Positions 30,795 through 41,762 of a DNA stretch of 64,000 nt are shown piece after piece. Under the pieces are notes generated by a model that saw only the letters and a program-made list of their open reading frames with translations, had not been told where the DNA came from and made no database searches. Every line of letters begins with the position of its first letter. Within the stretch, counting starts at the first letter, position 1. The DNA is taken from NCBI RefSeq assembly GCF_026625785.1, contig NZ_CP113063.1, forward strand, positions 434,001 through 498,000, written 5' to 3'. The translations under genes and the position numbers were made by a program. Origin of the DNA: Gordonia sp. SL306 (lineage in GTDB: Bacteria; Actinomycetota; Actinomycetes; Mycobacteriales; Mycobacteriaceae).

Positions 30795-31539
30795 TCTGGC
30801 CGCACAGGCCCGGGAACTACTCGATCTGCACCGGCCCGGCGACCCGGGGGTGTTCCCGACGGTGTGGGACGCCTGGTCGGCAGGCCTCGCGGTGAGCGGC
30901 GGTTTCGCGGCGCTCACGGTGGGCAGCCACCCGGTCGCCGACTCGATCGGTCGAGCCGACAACGAGGGCATGACCTTCGACGAGTTGCTGACCCGGGTGC
31001 GCCAGATCAGCGGCGCCGTCGACGTACCGCTGTCGATCGACATCGAGTCGGGCTACGCCGAGTCACCCGAACGCCTCATCGACGGACTGCTCGAGGCCGG
31101 CGCGGTTGGCCTCAACATCGAGGACACCGTGCACTCCGAGGGCGGTCGTCTCCGCGATTCACAGGAACACGCGGATCTGGTCGCCGCCTTGCGCAGCGCC
31201 GCCGACGCGGCCGGTGTGCCGGTGGTCATCAACGCACGGACGGATCTGTTCCTGAAGCAGGTCGGCGACGAGGCGGATCGGGTCGACCGCGCGGTCGCGA
31301 GATTGACCTTGTGCGCCGACGCCGGGGCGAGTTCGCTCTACCCGGTCGGTTTCCACACCGACGACGTCCAGCGGCGACTCTGCACCGAGCTGCCGCTGCC
31401 GGTCAACGCCATCGGCAATCCGGCCGACGGCTCGCGCGCGCACTTCGCCGAGCTCGGCGTCGGACGGATCAGCTTCGGCCCGCTGTGGCAGATGAGCATC
31501 GCCCAGCGAGCGACCGATCTGCTCGCCGACTGGCACTGA
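30781..31539 (+). CDS. Isocitrate lyase/PEP mutase superfamily protein
   Basis: 252 aa TIM barrel of the carboxyphosphonoenolpyruvate mutase/ICL group. Visible: VFPTVWDAWSAGLAV, GFAALTVGSHPVADSIG, LSIDIESGYAES (metal-binding Asp/Glu), GLNIEDTVHSEGG and PVVINARTD. It lacks the KKCGH catalytic loop of isocitrate lyase, so it is not glyoxylate-shunt ICL; related proteins include oxaloacetate decarboxylases and methylisocitrate lyase-like enzymes. ATG at 30781 overlaps fecB by 14 bases, which suggests coupling. Confidence 0.88.
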   Translation: MATRDLAAQARELLDLHRPGDPGVFPTVWDAWSAGLAVSGGFAALTVGSHPVADSIGRADNEGMTFDELLTRVRQISGAVDVPLSIDIESGYAESPERLIDGLLEAGAVGLNIEDTVHSEGGRLRDSQEHADLVAALRSAADAAGVPVVINARTDLFLKQVGDEADRVDRAVARLTLCADAGASSLYPVGFHTDDVQRRLCTELPLPVNAIGNPADGSRAHFAELGVGRISFGPLWQMSIAQRATDLLADWH

Positions 31540-31624
31540 GCCCGATTCCGATCGGGCCGTCCGAGTAACGGTCAGTCTGCGTCCAACCCTCGTGCCGGGA
31601 CCCGGGACAGATAAGTCTGGACGC

Positions 31625-32116
31625 ATGAGTGTCACCGACGACTACCTCGCCAACAACGCCGAGTACGCGAAGACCTTCACCGGGCCGCTGCCCTTGCCGC
31701 CGAGCAAGCATGTGGCGGTGGTCGCCTGTATGGATGCCCGCCTCGACGTGTACCGCATCCTCGGCCTCGGCGAGGGCGAGGCGCATGTGATCCGCAACGC
31801 CGGCGGCGTCGTCACCGACGACGAGATCCGCTCGCTCGCCATCAGCCAGCGGCTGCTCGGCACCACCGAGATCATCCTCATCCACCACACCGACTGCGGA
31901 ATGCTCACCTTCACAGACGACGATTTCAAGCGCGACATCCAGACCGAGACCGGCCAGAAACCGGAGTGGGCCGCAGAGGCGTTCCCCGATCTCGACGAGG
32001 ATGTCCGGCAGTCGATCACCCGGATCAAGAACAGCCCGTTCATCACGAAGACGAGCTCGCTGCGCGGATTCGTCTTCGACGTCGCGACCGGCGTATTGAA
32101 CGAGGTCGCCGCCTGA
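31625..32116 (+). CDS. Beta-class carbonic anhydrase (Rv1284-like)
   Basis: 163 aa cytosolic enzyme interconverting CO2 and bicarbonate. Zinc ligands Cys35 and Asp37 in VVACMDARLD, His88 and Cys91 in IHHTDCGM fit the type II pattern of small actinobacterial beta-enzymes. Length matches Rv1284 (163 aa). ATG at 31625 is chosen over an upstream ATG at 31592. It is 85 bases past the ICL-like gene and has its own leader. Confidence 0.95.
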   Translation: MSVTDDYLANNAEYAKTFTGPLPLPPSKHVAVVACMDARLDVYRILGLGEGEAHVIRNAGGVVTDDEIRSLAISQRLLGTTEIILIHHTDCGMLTFTDDDFKRDIQTETGQKPEWAAEAFPDLDEDVRQSITRIKNSPFITKTSSLRGFVFDVATGVLNEVAA

Positions 32117-32163
32117 GCTACCGCACTCCGACGACACGGACACCCGAGACGCATCCCACATTT

Positions 32164-32182
32164 GTTACAGTTGCAGTTACAG
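32164..32182. repeat. Hexamer direct repeat upstream of the PPOX gene
   Basis: GTTACA, GTTGCA, GTTACA in tandem followed by G, at 32164-32182, eight bases before the ATG. It replaces a ribosome site, so it probably belongs to promoter or operator function of a short-leader or leaderless transcript. Significance is uncertain. Confidence 0.45.
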
Positions 32183-32189
32183 TAGTGGC

Positions 32190-32582
32190 ATGAACTCGAA
32201 GGTCCCCTCCGACTACGCGGATCTGCTCGAACGGCCGATCGTCGGCGTTCTCGCCACGGTCAGCCCGGACGGCTCCCCGAACCTGACCCCGAAGCAGTTC
32301 ACCTGGGACGGCGCGCATCTGCGGGTGAGCCAGACAATCCCCCGCAAGAAGTTCGTGAGTCTGCAGGCGAACCCGAATTACGCGTTCATGATCACCGATC
32401 CCGACGCACCCGCCCGCTGCCTGGAGGTCCGGGGCTGGCTGGTCACCGTGGAAGAGGACAAGGGCGCCCGGTTCTATCTCGACCTGGGCCAGAGGTACGG
32501 CGAGACCGATGGTGAGCCGCCGTCGGATGCCGACGATAGGGTGGTCATGATCCTCGATGCCACTCGATTCACCACGAAATAG
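32190..32582 (+). CDS. PPOX-class F420-dependent oxidoreductase-like protein
   Basis: 130 aa split-barrel protein of the pyridoxamine-phosphate-oxidase fold. Seen: IVGVLATVSPDGSPNLTPKQF (core GVLATVSPDGSPN), LRVSQTIPRKKFVSLQANPNYA (core IPRKKFVSL) and CLEVRGWLVTV. The ATVSPDGSPN / PRKKF pattern is found in F420-binding members, and fbiA/fbiB in this window show F420 is made. Reaction unknown. Overlaps the SNF2 gene by 26 bases. No clear ribosome site. Confidence 0.82.
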   Translation: MNSKVPSDYADLLERPIVGVLATVSPDGSPNLTPKQFTWDGAHLRVSQTIPRKKFVSLQANPNYAFMITDPDAPARCLEVRGWLVTVEEDKGARFYLDLGQRYGETDGEPPSDADDRVVMILDATRFTTK

Positions 32583-35499
32583 GTCGACCACAGCCTCGAC
32601 CGCCGACGCCTCCCCGACCCTGCCGCTGCACGCACTCTGGCGGCCGGGCGTTGGTCTGGCGCTGTGGTGGGCGCTGCCCGGGGCCGGTCCCGACGACCTC
32701 CCCGAGCCACTCACCCACCATCTGTCCCGTCGACGCGCACGCCGGGAACTGGCCGTCATCGGTGAATCCGGGCTGCGCGAGTTCGTCCCGACGATGACGC
32801 TCGGGGCCGGTTCCGGGGTGGCATTTCTCGACCTCACCCGGCCGCACGCGGTCAGCGGGGAGATCCGCTGGTACCGATACCTCCTCGACGGCGTGCGAGC
32901 CCACGTCGCCGCGGGCGCGGTGGCGCCCGGGGTCGCCGAGATCGACGGCGAACCGATGCTGCGGTGGCAGGCCGTACCGACCTCGTCCTGGCAGAGCTGG
33001 ATGTCCGTCGTCTCGGCGACGGCACCTGCGCTGGTGGCGGAGAACGGTGGCACCGATGCGATCACCGACCTGCTCGGCGAACTCGTCGATCACGAATGCC
33101 GCGGACGGATCGCCGCCGCGGGGCCGATCGCCGTCGACGGGCAGCCGTCCGAATGGCTGTTGCGCGCCCTGTGCCCCGATCCACCGGACCTCGAAGCGGA
33201 GGGCCGCTCACGGCTGCGAAACGCATCCACGGCTTGGATGCACTGGAACAACGCCGCGCCACAGGATGATTCGACCATCGTTCTCCGCCTGCACGAACCG
33301 GAGGACGAATCCGAAGATGACCTCGGTGCCCGTCGGCGACCCGACGATGCCCGGTGGCGATTGGAGGTGTGCAGGCGCGCATCGGACGGCCGGATCCTCG
33401 CCGTCGTGCCGCACCGGCTCGACGGACACGAGCTCGATCGGGTGACCACCGGACTCGCCGCCGCCGTGCGCGCCTTTCCCGAGTTGTCGCGGGCGGAACC
33501 GGATCGGCACACCCTCGACTTTCTGCTGACGACCCCGGTGGTGGAGAAGCTGTTCGCCGGCGGCGCCGCCGTCCTGACCGATGCCGGTTGCCCGGTCCTG
33601 CTCCCCCGCACCATCGCCGAGGTACGTCCGGCACTCGGGTTGCGCGCCCGGCCGGTGGCGACCAGCACCGGGCGCGCCGCGCAGATCGGGGTCGCCGAGG
33701 TCGGCGAGTTCGAATGGCGCCTCGCGCTCGGCGACGATCCAGCCGCCCTGAGTTTCTCCGATGCCGACCTGGCCGACCTCGCTCGACAGCAGGGTGACCT
33801 GGTGCGGATTCACGGGGTCTGGGTGCGCGCGGAGGGTGCCGCGCTCACCCGCGCGGCGGCGTTCGTCATCGCGCAGCGCGCCAACGCGGCGTCGGATCAG
33901 CCGGCGGACATGGGTGAACTATTCAATCTCGTCGTCGACACCGTGCCGGTCCCCGTGACATCGATCGAGGGACTCTCCTGGCTCGACGACATAGCGACCG
34001 GCGGCGCTCTACGACCGGCGCCGGTCACCGCTCCACCGTCGTTGCGCGCCGAGCTCCGGCCGTATCAGCAGCGCGGGCTGGAATGGCTCTCGTACCTCGC
34101 CACCCACCGGATCGGCGGGGTCCTCGCCGACGACATGGGTCTCGGCAAGACCGTGCAGGTGATCGCACTGTTGTGCCACGAGCAGGCGACCGACCCCACC
34201 CTCGGACGACCGACGTTGATCATCTGTCCGATGTCGGTGGTGGGTAACTGGGAGCGGGAGATCGCCCGGTTCGCCCCCGATCTACGCGTGGCCGTCCACC
34301 ACGGGGCCGCCCGGGCCGCCGGGAGCCGATTCGGCGCCGTACACGCCGACGCCGACGTCGTCCTCACCACCTTCGCCATCGCGACGCGCGACCGTGACCT
34401 GCTGAAGGCCCACCGGTGGCGGCGGGTGGTCGTCGACGAGGCCCAGCACGTCAAGAACGTCGCCACCAAGGCGGCCAAGGCCATTCGCGCAGTACCGGCT
34501 GACCATCGCATCGCACTGACCGGCACCCCGGTCGAGAACCGGCTCGAGGACCTGCGGGCGGTGATCGATCTGGTCAACCCCGGACTCCTCGGCTCCGCGT
34601 CCCGATTCCGGGCGAGGTTCGCCGAACCCATCGAACGCGAGCGCGACCCGGCGGCGATCCGCAGATTGGGCGCCCTGACCCGTCCGTTCATCCTCCGGCG
34701 GGAGAAGTCGGATCCGACCATCATCTCCGATCTGCCGGAGAAGACCGACATCACCGTCCGGGCCAATCTGACCGTCGAACAGGCCGCGCTCTATCGCGCG
34801 GTCATCGACGAGCTCATGGAGGCACTGCGCAGCAAGCAGCAGCGGACCATCCGTCGCCGGAACATCCTGGCCGCACTGACCCGCTTGAAGCAGGTGTGCA
34901 ATCACCCGGCCCACTATCTGGCCGACGGGTCGGAACTGTTGCGCCGCAACAGACACCGATCGGGCAAGGTGGAGTTGCTGGTGGACATCCTGACCACGGC
35001 AGCCGCCGAGGGCGACCGGGCCCTGGTGTTCACCCAGTTCGCCGCCTTCGGCGAGCTGTTGTCGGAGTGGCTGGCACCCTACCTCGGCGAGCCCGTTCCG
35101 GTGCTGCACGGAGGCCGGACCCGTGGGGAGCGCGATCAGATGGTCGCGCGTTTCCAGAGCGGTGACGGGCCCCCGGCGATGATCGCCACCCTGAAGGCCG
35201 GCGGCACGGGACTCAACCTCACGGCCGCCAATCACGTGGTGCATGTCGACCGGTGGTGGAATCCCGCGGTCGAGGATCAGGCCACCGACCGCGCGTACCG
35301 GATCGGTCAGCAGCAGCGTGTCCAGGTGCACCGGTTCCTCTGTGTCGGCACGCTCGAGGAGCGCATCGACGAGATGATCTCCGCGAAACGGGAACTCTCA
35401 CGGCTGACCGTCAGCTCGGGCGAGAGCTGGCTGTCCGATCTCGGCGACGACGAGCTCTTCGACCTGTTCCGACTCCGAGACGAGGCGGTGAGCGAATGA
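32557..35499 (+). CDS. SNF2-family DNA helicase/ATPase
   Basis: 980 aa Swi2/Snf2 ATPase. The first 500 residues hold a bacterial SNF2-associated region; then DDMGLGKTVQV (Walker A) near 525, VVVDEAQHVKN (DEAQ box) near 626, GTPVENRLED, and the second RecA half with VLHGGRTRGERDQM near 848 and WWNPAVEDQATDRAYRIGQ near 899. Like HelZ (Rv2101) of M. tuberculosis but located elsewhere. Probably remodels nucleoprotein or strips proteins. ATG at 32557 lies inside the PPOX gene; its stop is coupled to the SWIM gene by ATGA. Confidence 0.93.
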   Translation: MPLDSPRNRSTTASTADASPTLPLHALWRPGVGLALWWALPGAGPDDLPEPLTHHLSRRRARRELAVIGESGLREFVPTMTLGAGSGVAFLDLTRPHAVSGEIRWYRYLLDGVRAHVAAGAVAPGVAEIDGEPMLRWQAVPTSSWQSWMSVVSATAPALVAENGGTDAITDLLGELVDHECRGRIAAAGPIAVDGQPSEWLLRALCPDPPDLEAEGRSRLRNASTAWMHWNNAAPQDDSTIVLRLHEPEDESEDDLGARRRPDDARWRLEVCRRASDGRILAVVPHRLDGHELDRVTTGLAAAVRAFPELSRAEPDRHTLDFLLTTPVVEKLFAGGAAVLTDAGCPVLLPRTIAEVRPALGLRARPVATSTGRAAQIGVAEVGEFEWRLALGDDPAALSFSDADLADLARQQGDLVRIHGVWVRAEGAALTRAAAFVIAQRANAASDQPADMGELFNLVVDTVPVPVTSIEGLSWLDDIATGGALRPAPVTAPPSLRAELRPYQQRGLEWLSYLATHRIGGVLADDMGLGKTVQVIALLCHEQATDPTLGRPTLIICPMSVVGNWEREIARFAPDLRVAVHHGAARAAGSRFGAVHADADVVLTTFAIATRDRDLLKAHRWRRVVVDEAQHVKNVATKAAKAIRAVPADHRIALTGTPVENRLEDLRAVIDLVNPGLLGSASRFRARFAEPIERERDPAAIRRLGALTRPFILRREKSDPTIISDLPEKTDITVRANLTVEQAALYRAVIDELMEALRSKQQRTIRRRNILAALTRLKQVCNHPAHYLADGSELLRRNRHRSGKVELLVDILTTAAAEGDRALVFTQFAAFGELLSEWLAPYLGEPVPVLHGGRTRGERDQMVARFQSGDGPPAMIATLKAGGTGLNLTAANHVVHVDRWWNPAVEDQATDRAYRIGQQQRVQVHRFLCVGTLEERIDEMISAKRELSRLTVSSGESWLSDLGDDELFDLFRLRDEAVSE

Positions 35500-36293
35500 G
35501 TCGCGGCAGCGAACGCAGGGTCGGCGGACGGCTCACGTCGACGCGGGGTTACGGAGTGAGCCGGTGGGGACACGCCTTTGTCGATGTGGTCGAGGGGGTG
35601 CACAGCGGCGACGCGGACCGACGGCGGATCACCCAGGCCCGCCGCTACTTTCGGGATCATCATGCCGAACGGATCGCGATCTCGGACGCCGCGGTGACCG
35701 CCGCGGTCCGGGGCAGTCAGCTCGACCCTTTCGACGTGACCCTGACCATGCGGCCGGTCGACGTGCCGACCGTCATCGCCCTGCTCCGCTCACGTGACGC
35801 CACCGGCGACCTCATGGCCCTGGCCCGGGGCGAACAGCCGACCGCGATGGGCGAACTGCTGCTCCCGACCGAATCGGCGGACATCGCCGCGGACTGTACC
35901 TGTCCCGACGAATCCCCCCGGTGCATCCACGTGCTGTGCGTCGCCTACGAGGTCGCGGCGGAGATCGACCGCAGCGCAGTGACATTGCTGACCGTCATGG
36001 GTACCGACCTGGCCACCCTACTGTCCTCGGCGACCGAGGTGTCGCGATCGCGCGGCGATGACGGTCCGTCGTCGCGCGAGCACCCATCCGCACCGGTCGT
36101 CGACTTCTACGGCACCAACGCGGTGCTGCCTCCGCTGCCGAGCCCGCCCCGACTGAACCCGATCATGGACCTGGACCCGGATGCGTTGCGCAAGGCACTG
36201 CGCGCCTCCGGCGTCGCCCCGGCCGACATCGGCGAGATCCTGGATCTGCTCGACGAACTGTACGAACGATTCCGCGAGCCATCCATTTCGTAG
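35496..36293 (+). CDS. SWIM zinc-finger protein coupled to the SNF2 helicase
   Basis: 265 aa protein with a SWIM finger CTCPDESPRCIHVLC (CxC...CxHxxC) near residue 130 and no recognised catalytic domain. A low-complexity basic head (RGYGVSRWGHAFVD) precedes, and the C-terminus is leucine-rich and helical. The ATG at 35496 overlaps the helicase stop (ATGA), showing one functional unit. In other actinobacteria this pairing recurs and the SWIM protein is thought to guide or bind the ATPase; the target is unknown. Confidence 0.9.
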   Translation: MSRGSERRVGGRLTSTRGYGVSRWGHAFVDVVEGVHSGDADRRRITQARRYFRDHHAERIAISDAAVTAAVRGSQLDPFDVTLTMRPVDVPTVIALLRSRDATGDLMALARGEQPTAMGELLLPTESADIAADCTCPDESPRCIHVLCVAYEVAAEIDRSAVTLLTVMGTDLATLLSSATEVSRSRGDDGPSSREHPSAPVVDFYGTNAVLPPLPSPPRLNPIMDLDPDALRKALRASGVAPADIGEILDLLDELYERFREPSIS

Positions 36294-36327
36294 CAACAAC
36301 CCGCGGTGGGCGCGGATTCTTGCTACG
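36289..36327. terminator. Hairpin between the SWIM gene and nrdF (convergent)
   Basis: CGTAGCAA (36289-36296) pairs with TTGCTACG (36320-36327); an inner CGCG/CGCG stem sits symmetrically with five-base internal loops on each side. It lies between two converging stop codons and could end transcription from both sides. No U-run. Confidence 0.5.
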
Positions 36328-36342
36328 GAATCGGCGAGGGGA

Positions 36343-39601
<3,259 letters not shown>

Positions 39602-39662
39602 GAAAGACTCCTGGCAGATAGGTGTTCGTATGAGAAAAAGCTACTCGGCGGGTCCGACAGTC

Positions 39663-40163
39663 TCAGGCGCGTGCGGCGCTGAGTTCGGCGTGCCGCGGAT
39701 CGATGAACGCAGGACTCCGGACGAAATCCGCCAGACCCGCACGCACTCGATCGACGTCGTCGGTGGTGCCCATCAGCTCGAATCGGTACAGATAGGGCAC
39801 CACGCACTTGCGCGAGATGACGTCGCCAGCATGACAGAACTCCTCACCGAAGTTCGTGTTGCCGGCAGCGATCACACCGCGGATCAAGGTCCGGTTGTGC
39901 GTGTTGTTCAGGAACTTGATGACCTGCTTCGGCACGTAACCGGAACGGTCCCCGGTCGCCTTGCCGCCTCCGTATGTGGGAGTGATCAGGACATAGGGCT
40001 CATCGACGGTGAAACCGCCCGGCCCGCCCGCAGATGTGCCGGCATCACCGTGGACCGGGATGCGCACGCTGCGCATGCCCAGCTTCTCGACGAATCGGTG
40101 GGTGTTCTCCGAGACGGACGAGAAGTAGACGATCAACGGCGACGCACCAGATCGGCTTGCCAT
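39663..40163 (-). CDS. nrdI: NrdI flavodoxin-like protein
   Basis: 166 aa FMN protein that supplies superoxide/oxidant for assembling the Mn2-tyrosyl cofactor of NrdF. Visible: [20 protein letters not shown] (FMN phosphate loop), [19 protein letters not shown] and [19 protein letters not shown] at 40163 has GGGAGGT six bases ahead; a longer reading to 40214 is unlikely. Lies between nrdH and nrdE. Confidence 0.96.
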   Translation of the reverse strand: MASRSGASPLIVYFSSVSENTHRFVEKLGMRSVRIPVHGDAGTSAGGPGGFTVDEPYVLITPTYGGGKATGDRSGYVPKQVIKFLNNTHNRTLIRGVIAAGNTNFGEEFCHAGDVISRKCVVPYLYRFELMGTTDDVDRVRAGLADFVRSPAFIDPRHAELSAARA

Positions 40164-40271
40164 CGTCCACCTCCCGTCAGTTTCGTCTCTTCCGATATGT
40201 GGCGTGGCTGCCATGCGGTGCTGCCCACGATCCGGCTTCCCCGTCGGATCGAGCGGCGCACTCCGGGCCCG

Positions 40272-40505
40272 TCAGGCAGCAGCGACGGCCAGCGCCTTGA
40301 TGCGATCGGGACGGAAACCCGACCAGTGATCGTCACCGACAACCACGACCGGAGCCTGCAGGTATCCCAGCGCCATCACGTAGTCGCGCGCCTCGGCGTC
40401 CTGGCTGATGTCGATGACGTCATAGGCCAGGCCCTGCTTGTCGAGTGCCTTGTAGGTCGCGTTGCACTGAACACATGCCGGCTTGGTGTAGACGGTGATG
40501 GCCAT
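40272..40505 (-). CDS. nrdH: NrdH glutaredoxin-like electron donor
   Basis: 77 aa thioredoxin-fold protein that hands electrons from thioredoxin reductase to NrdE. Redox pair CVQC at residues 11-14, then cis-Pro AP in YLQAPVVVV and the GFRPDRI end typical of NrdH (rather than glutaredoxin). ATG at 40505 with AAGGAG eight bases upstream. First gene of the operon. Upstream lies a 596-bp region with two NrdR boxes. Confidence 0.97.
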   Translation of the reverse strand: MAITVYTKPACVQCNATYKALDKQGLAYDVIDISQDAEARDYVMALGYLQAPVVVVGDDHWSGFRPDRIKALAVAAA

Positions 40506-40577
40506 CGAAGAGTCTCCTTGCTGGATCAGGCTGCTGTATCTGGCTGCGTGCTGGATCGGTGTCGGTGTACGCGGTCC

Positions 40578-40589
40578 TGGTGATCACCA
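40578..40589. promoter_or_regulatory. 12-bp palindrome in the nrdH leader
   Basis: TGGTGATCACCA, a perfect palindrome 73 bases before nrdH. It also reads as two GTGATC halves sharing the centre, so it resembles a compressed CRP half-site pair but with the wrong spacing. It could be an operator or an RNA hairpin stem of little stability. Confidence 0.35.
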
Positions 40590-40681
40590 TCCGGTGAACC
40601 AGGTCGGTGCCGTCGTGCCACCGGGTCGTCGTGTCGCGGTCTGCTTGCCATGGCCGGCTCGGGTCCGAGAGGACCTCTGCC

Positions 40682-40703
40682 GTTCGCTCCCCGGGGAGCG
40701 AAC
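40682..40703. promoter_or_regulatory. 22-bp perfect palindrome in the nrdH leader
   Basis: Arm GTTCGCTCCCC (40682-40692) followed directly by its exact reverse complement (40693-40703), 177 bases before nrdH. There is no loop, so as DNA it is a dimeric operator and as RNA a hairpin with a minimal loop. It contains GTTC...GAAC ends, different in spacing from the SOS box. Confidence 0.5.
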
Positions 40704-40786
40704 CCCGCCGCCCCTGTCAGCGCCGGTCATCGTCTTCACGACCTTCAACACTGCCCACGGGCGGACACTTTCCCAACGTGAAGAAA

Positions 40787-40800
40787 GTGATCCAGATCAC
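40787..40800. promoter_or_regulatory. CRP/GlxR-type site
   Basis: GTGATCCAGATCAC: GTGA-N6-TCAC, with the full extended palindrome GTGATC/GATCAC around CA. This is the core consensus of CRP-family regulators (Crp/GlxR, Rv3676). It lies 65 bp on the nrdH side of the first NrdR box. Confidence 0.55.
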
Positions 40801-40864
40801 CGTCTCCGTGGCGTCTCTCGCGCGGTCACACCGGTCTGCGACGTCTGCCTTGCTGGTGTTCAAA

Positions 40865-40880
40865 ACACTACACCTAGTGT
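40865..40880 (-). promoter_or_regulatory. NrdR box 1
   Basis: ACACTA-CACC-TAGTGT, matching the 16-bp NrdR box pattern acaCwAtATaTwGtgt in both arms. Its centre is exactly 32 bp from that of box 2, about three helical turns, which is the standard arrangement for the repressor NrdR that senses dATP/ATP. Confidence 0.8.
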
Positions 40881-40896
40881 CTGCCATTTGGAGACA

Positions 40897-40912
40897 CCAC
40901 AACAAGTTGTGA
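40897..40912 (-). promoter_or_regulatory. NrdR box 2
   Basis: 16-bp site with arms CACAAC/GTTGTG around AA (40898-40911), close to the NrdR consensus in outer positions. With box 1 it marks the likely promoter of nrdHIE on the minus strand, about 360-400 bp before nrdH. Confidence 0.75.
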
Positions 40913-41044
40913 ATAACATTCGTGAAAGTCGCAGGTCGCGGCGTATGCGCGATCGTGAAGTCGGGCGTGTCCGGCGTGTCCTCCACACGTTGTCCCACGA
41001 CTCTCCACAACGTGTCCCCAGGCTGCCAACAGGACGGACACAAA

Positions 41045-41086
41045 GACGCGCCGTCGCAGGCTCGTGAGAGCCCGCGACGGCGCGTC
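41045..41086 (-). terminator. Terminator of the FMN reductase gene
   Basis: 13-bp perfect stem GACGCGCCGTCGC (41045-41057) with GCGACGGCGCGTC (41074-41086) and an inner stem GGCTC/GAGCC with a GTGA loop. On the minus strand it is followed by TTTGTG, a short U-run. Lies 16 bases past the stop. Confidence 0.8.
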
Positions 41087-41101
41087 TGCGGTCGGGAAGG
41101 A

Positions 41102-41671
41102 TCAGGCAGCGACGGTCACCTCGGCGACGAGGCGATTGACCGCCACGACGACCTGCTCGACAACCTCGGCGGCGGCGACGCCGTGCTCACCCAGTGCGGA
41201 GGTCTGGACTCCGACCTCGACGTCCTCGATCACACGGCCACCGGCGACACCGACAGATTTACGGGTGTCCTCACGCGACCAGGTACCCGCGAACCGGCCG
41301 AGCGCGGCACCGATCACACCGATCGGCTTGTCGGACACGGCGCCGGCACCGTAGGGGCGCGACAGCCAGTCGATGGCATTCTTCAGAACGGCAGGAATGG
41401 TGCCGTTGTACTCGGGCGTGACGAGCAACACGGCGTCGGCGGCACCGACGGTCTCCCGCAGGGTTGCCACCCCGCCGGGCAGAACGGCCTGCGCCTCGAT
41501 CGACGGGTCGTGATCCTCGCTGTAGAACGGCAGGTCTCCGAGCCCCTCGACGATCGTGACTCGGACGCCCGCCGGGGCGTTGTCAACAGCGACCTGCGCC
41601 AATTGACGATTGATCGACCCCTTGCGCAGGCTTCCCACAAGCGCGACGATCTCCACGTTACGTTCGGACAC
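41102..41671 (-). CDS. NADPH-dependent FMN reductase family protein (Rv3054c-like)
   Basis: 189 aa flavodoxin-fold reductase: VALVGSLRKGSINRQLA (FMN phosphate loop), LVTPEYNGTIPAVLKNAIDWLSR with the classic PEYNG motif, and DKPIGVIGAALG. It reduces FMN or quinones with NAD(P)H. Start GTG at 41671 with GGGAG five bases upstream. Divergent from a TetR gene, which likely controls it. Could supply FMNH2 to SfnG or the luciferase-like enzyme here, but that link is speculative. Confidence 0.92.
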   Translation of the reverse strand: MSERNVEIVALVGSLRKGSINRQLAQVAVDNAPAGVRVTIVEGLGDLPFYSEDHDPSIEAQAVLPGGVATLRETVGAADAVLLVTPEYNGTIPAVLKNAIDWLSRPYGAGAVSDKPIGVIGAALGRFAGTWSREDTRKSVGVAGGRVIEDVEVGVQTSALGEHGVAAAEVVEQVVVAVNRLVAEVTVAA

Positions 41672-41711
41672 AATGCTCCCTTTCGATGTTTAGCAAGTCG
41701 AAATATCCAAC

Positions 41712-41725
41712 CGGACCACAGTCCG
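41712..41725. promoter_or_regulatory. Inverted repeat between reductase and TetR genes
   Basis: CGGAC (41712-41716) and GTCCG (41721-41725) around CACA, in an AT-richer divergent promoter region of 91 bp. A candidate operator for the adjacent TetR protein controlling itself and the reductase. Confidence 0.4.
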
Positions 41726-41762
41726 AATAATTCCGCGATCAGTCAAGCGTTACGCTCGTCAC

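Larger units (their letters stand above)
40506..41101. other. 596-bp non-coding region upstream of nrdHIE
   Basis: No convincing gene on either strand. It holds a 12-bp palindrome (40578-40589), a 22-bp perfect palindrome (40682-40703), an 11-bp AGAGG-A-CCTCT inverted repeat just past 40660, a 7-bp hairpin CACTTTC/GAAAGTG (40766-40789) overlapping a CRP-like site, two NrdR boxes (40865-40912), and the terminator of the FMN reductase gene at 41045-41086. If transcription starts near the NrdR boxes, the nrdH leader is about 330-360 bases. Confidence 0.75.

Noticed and set aside
40717-41043. 108-codon minus-strand frame upstream of nrdH
   Set aside because: It covers the NrdR boxes and a CRP-type site and shows no ribosome site or family pattern.
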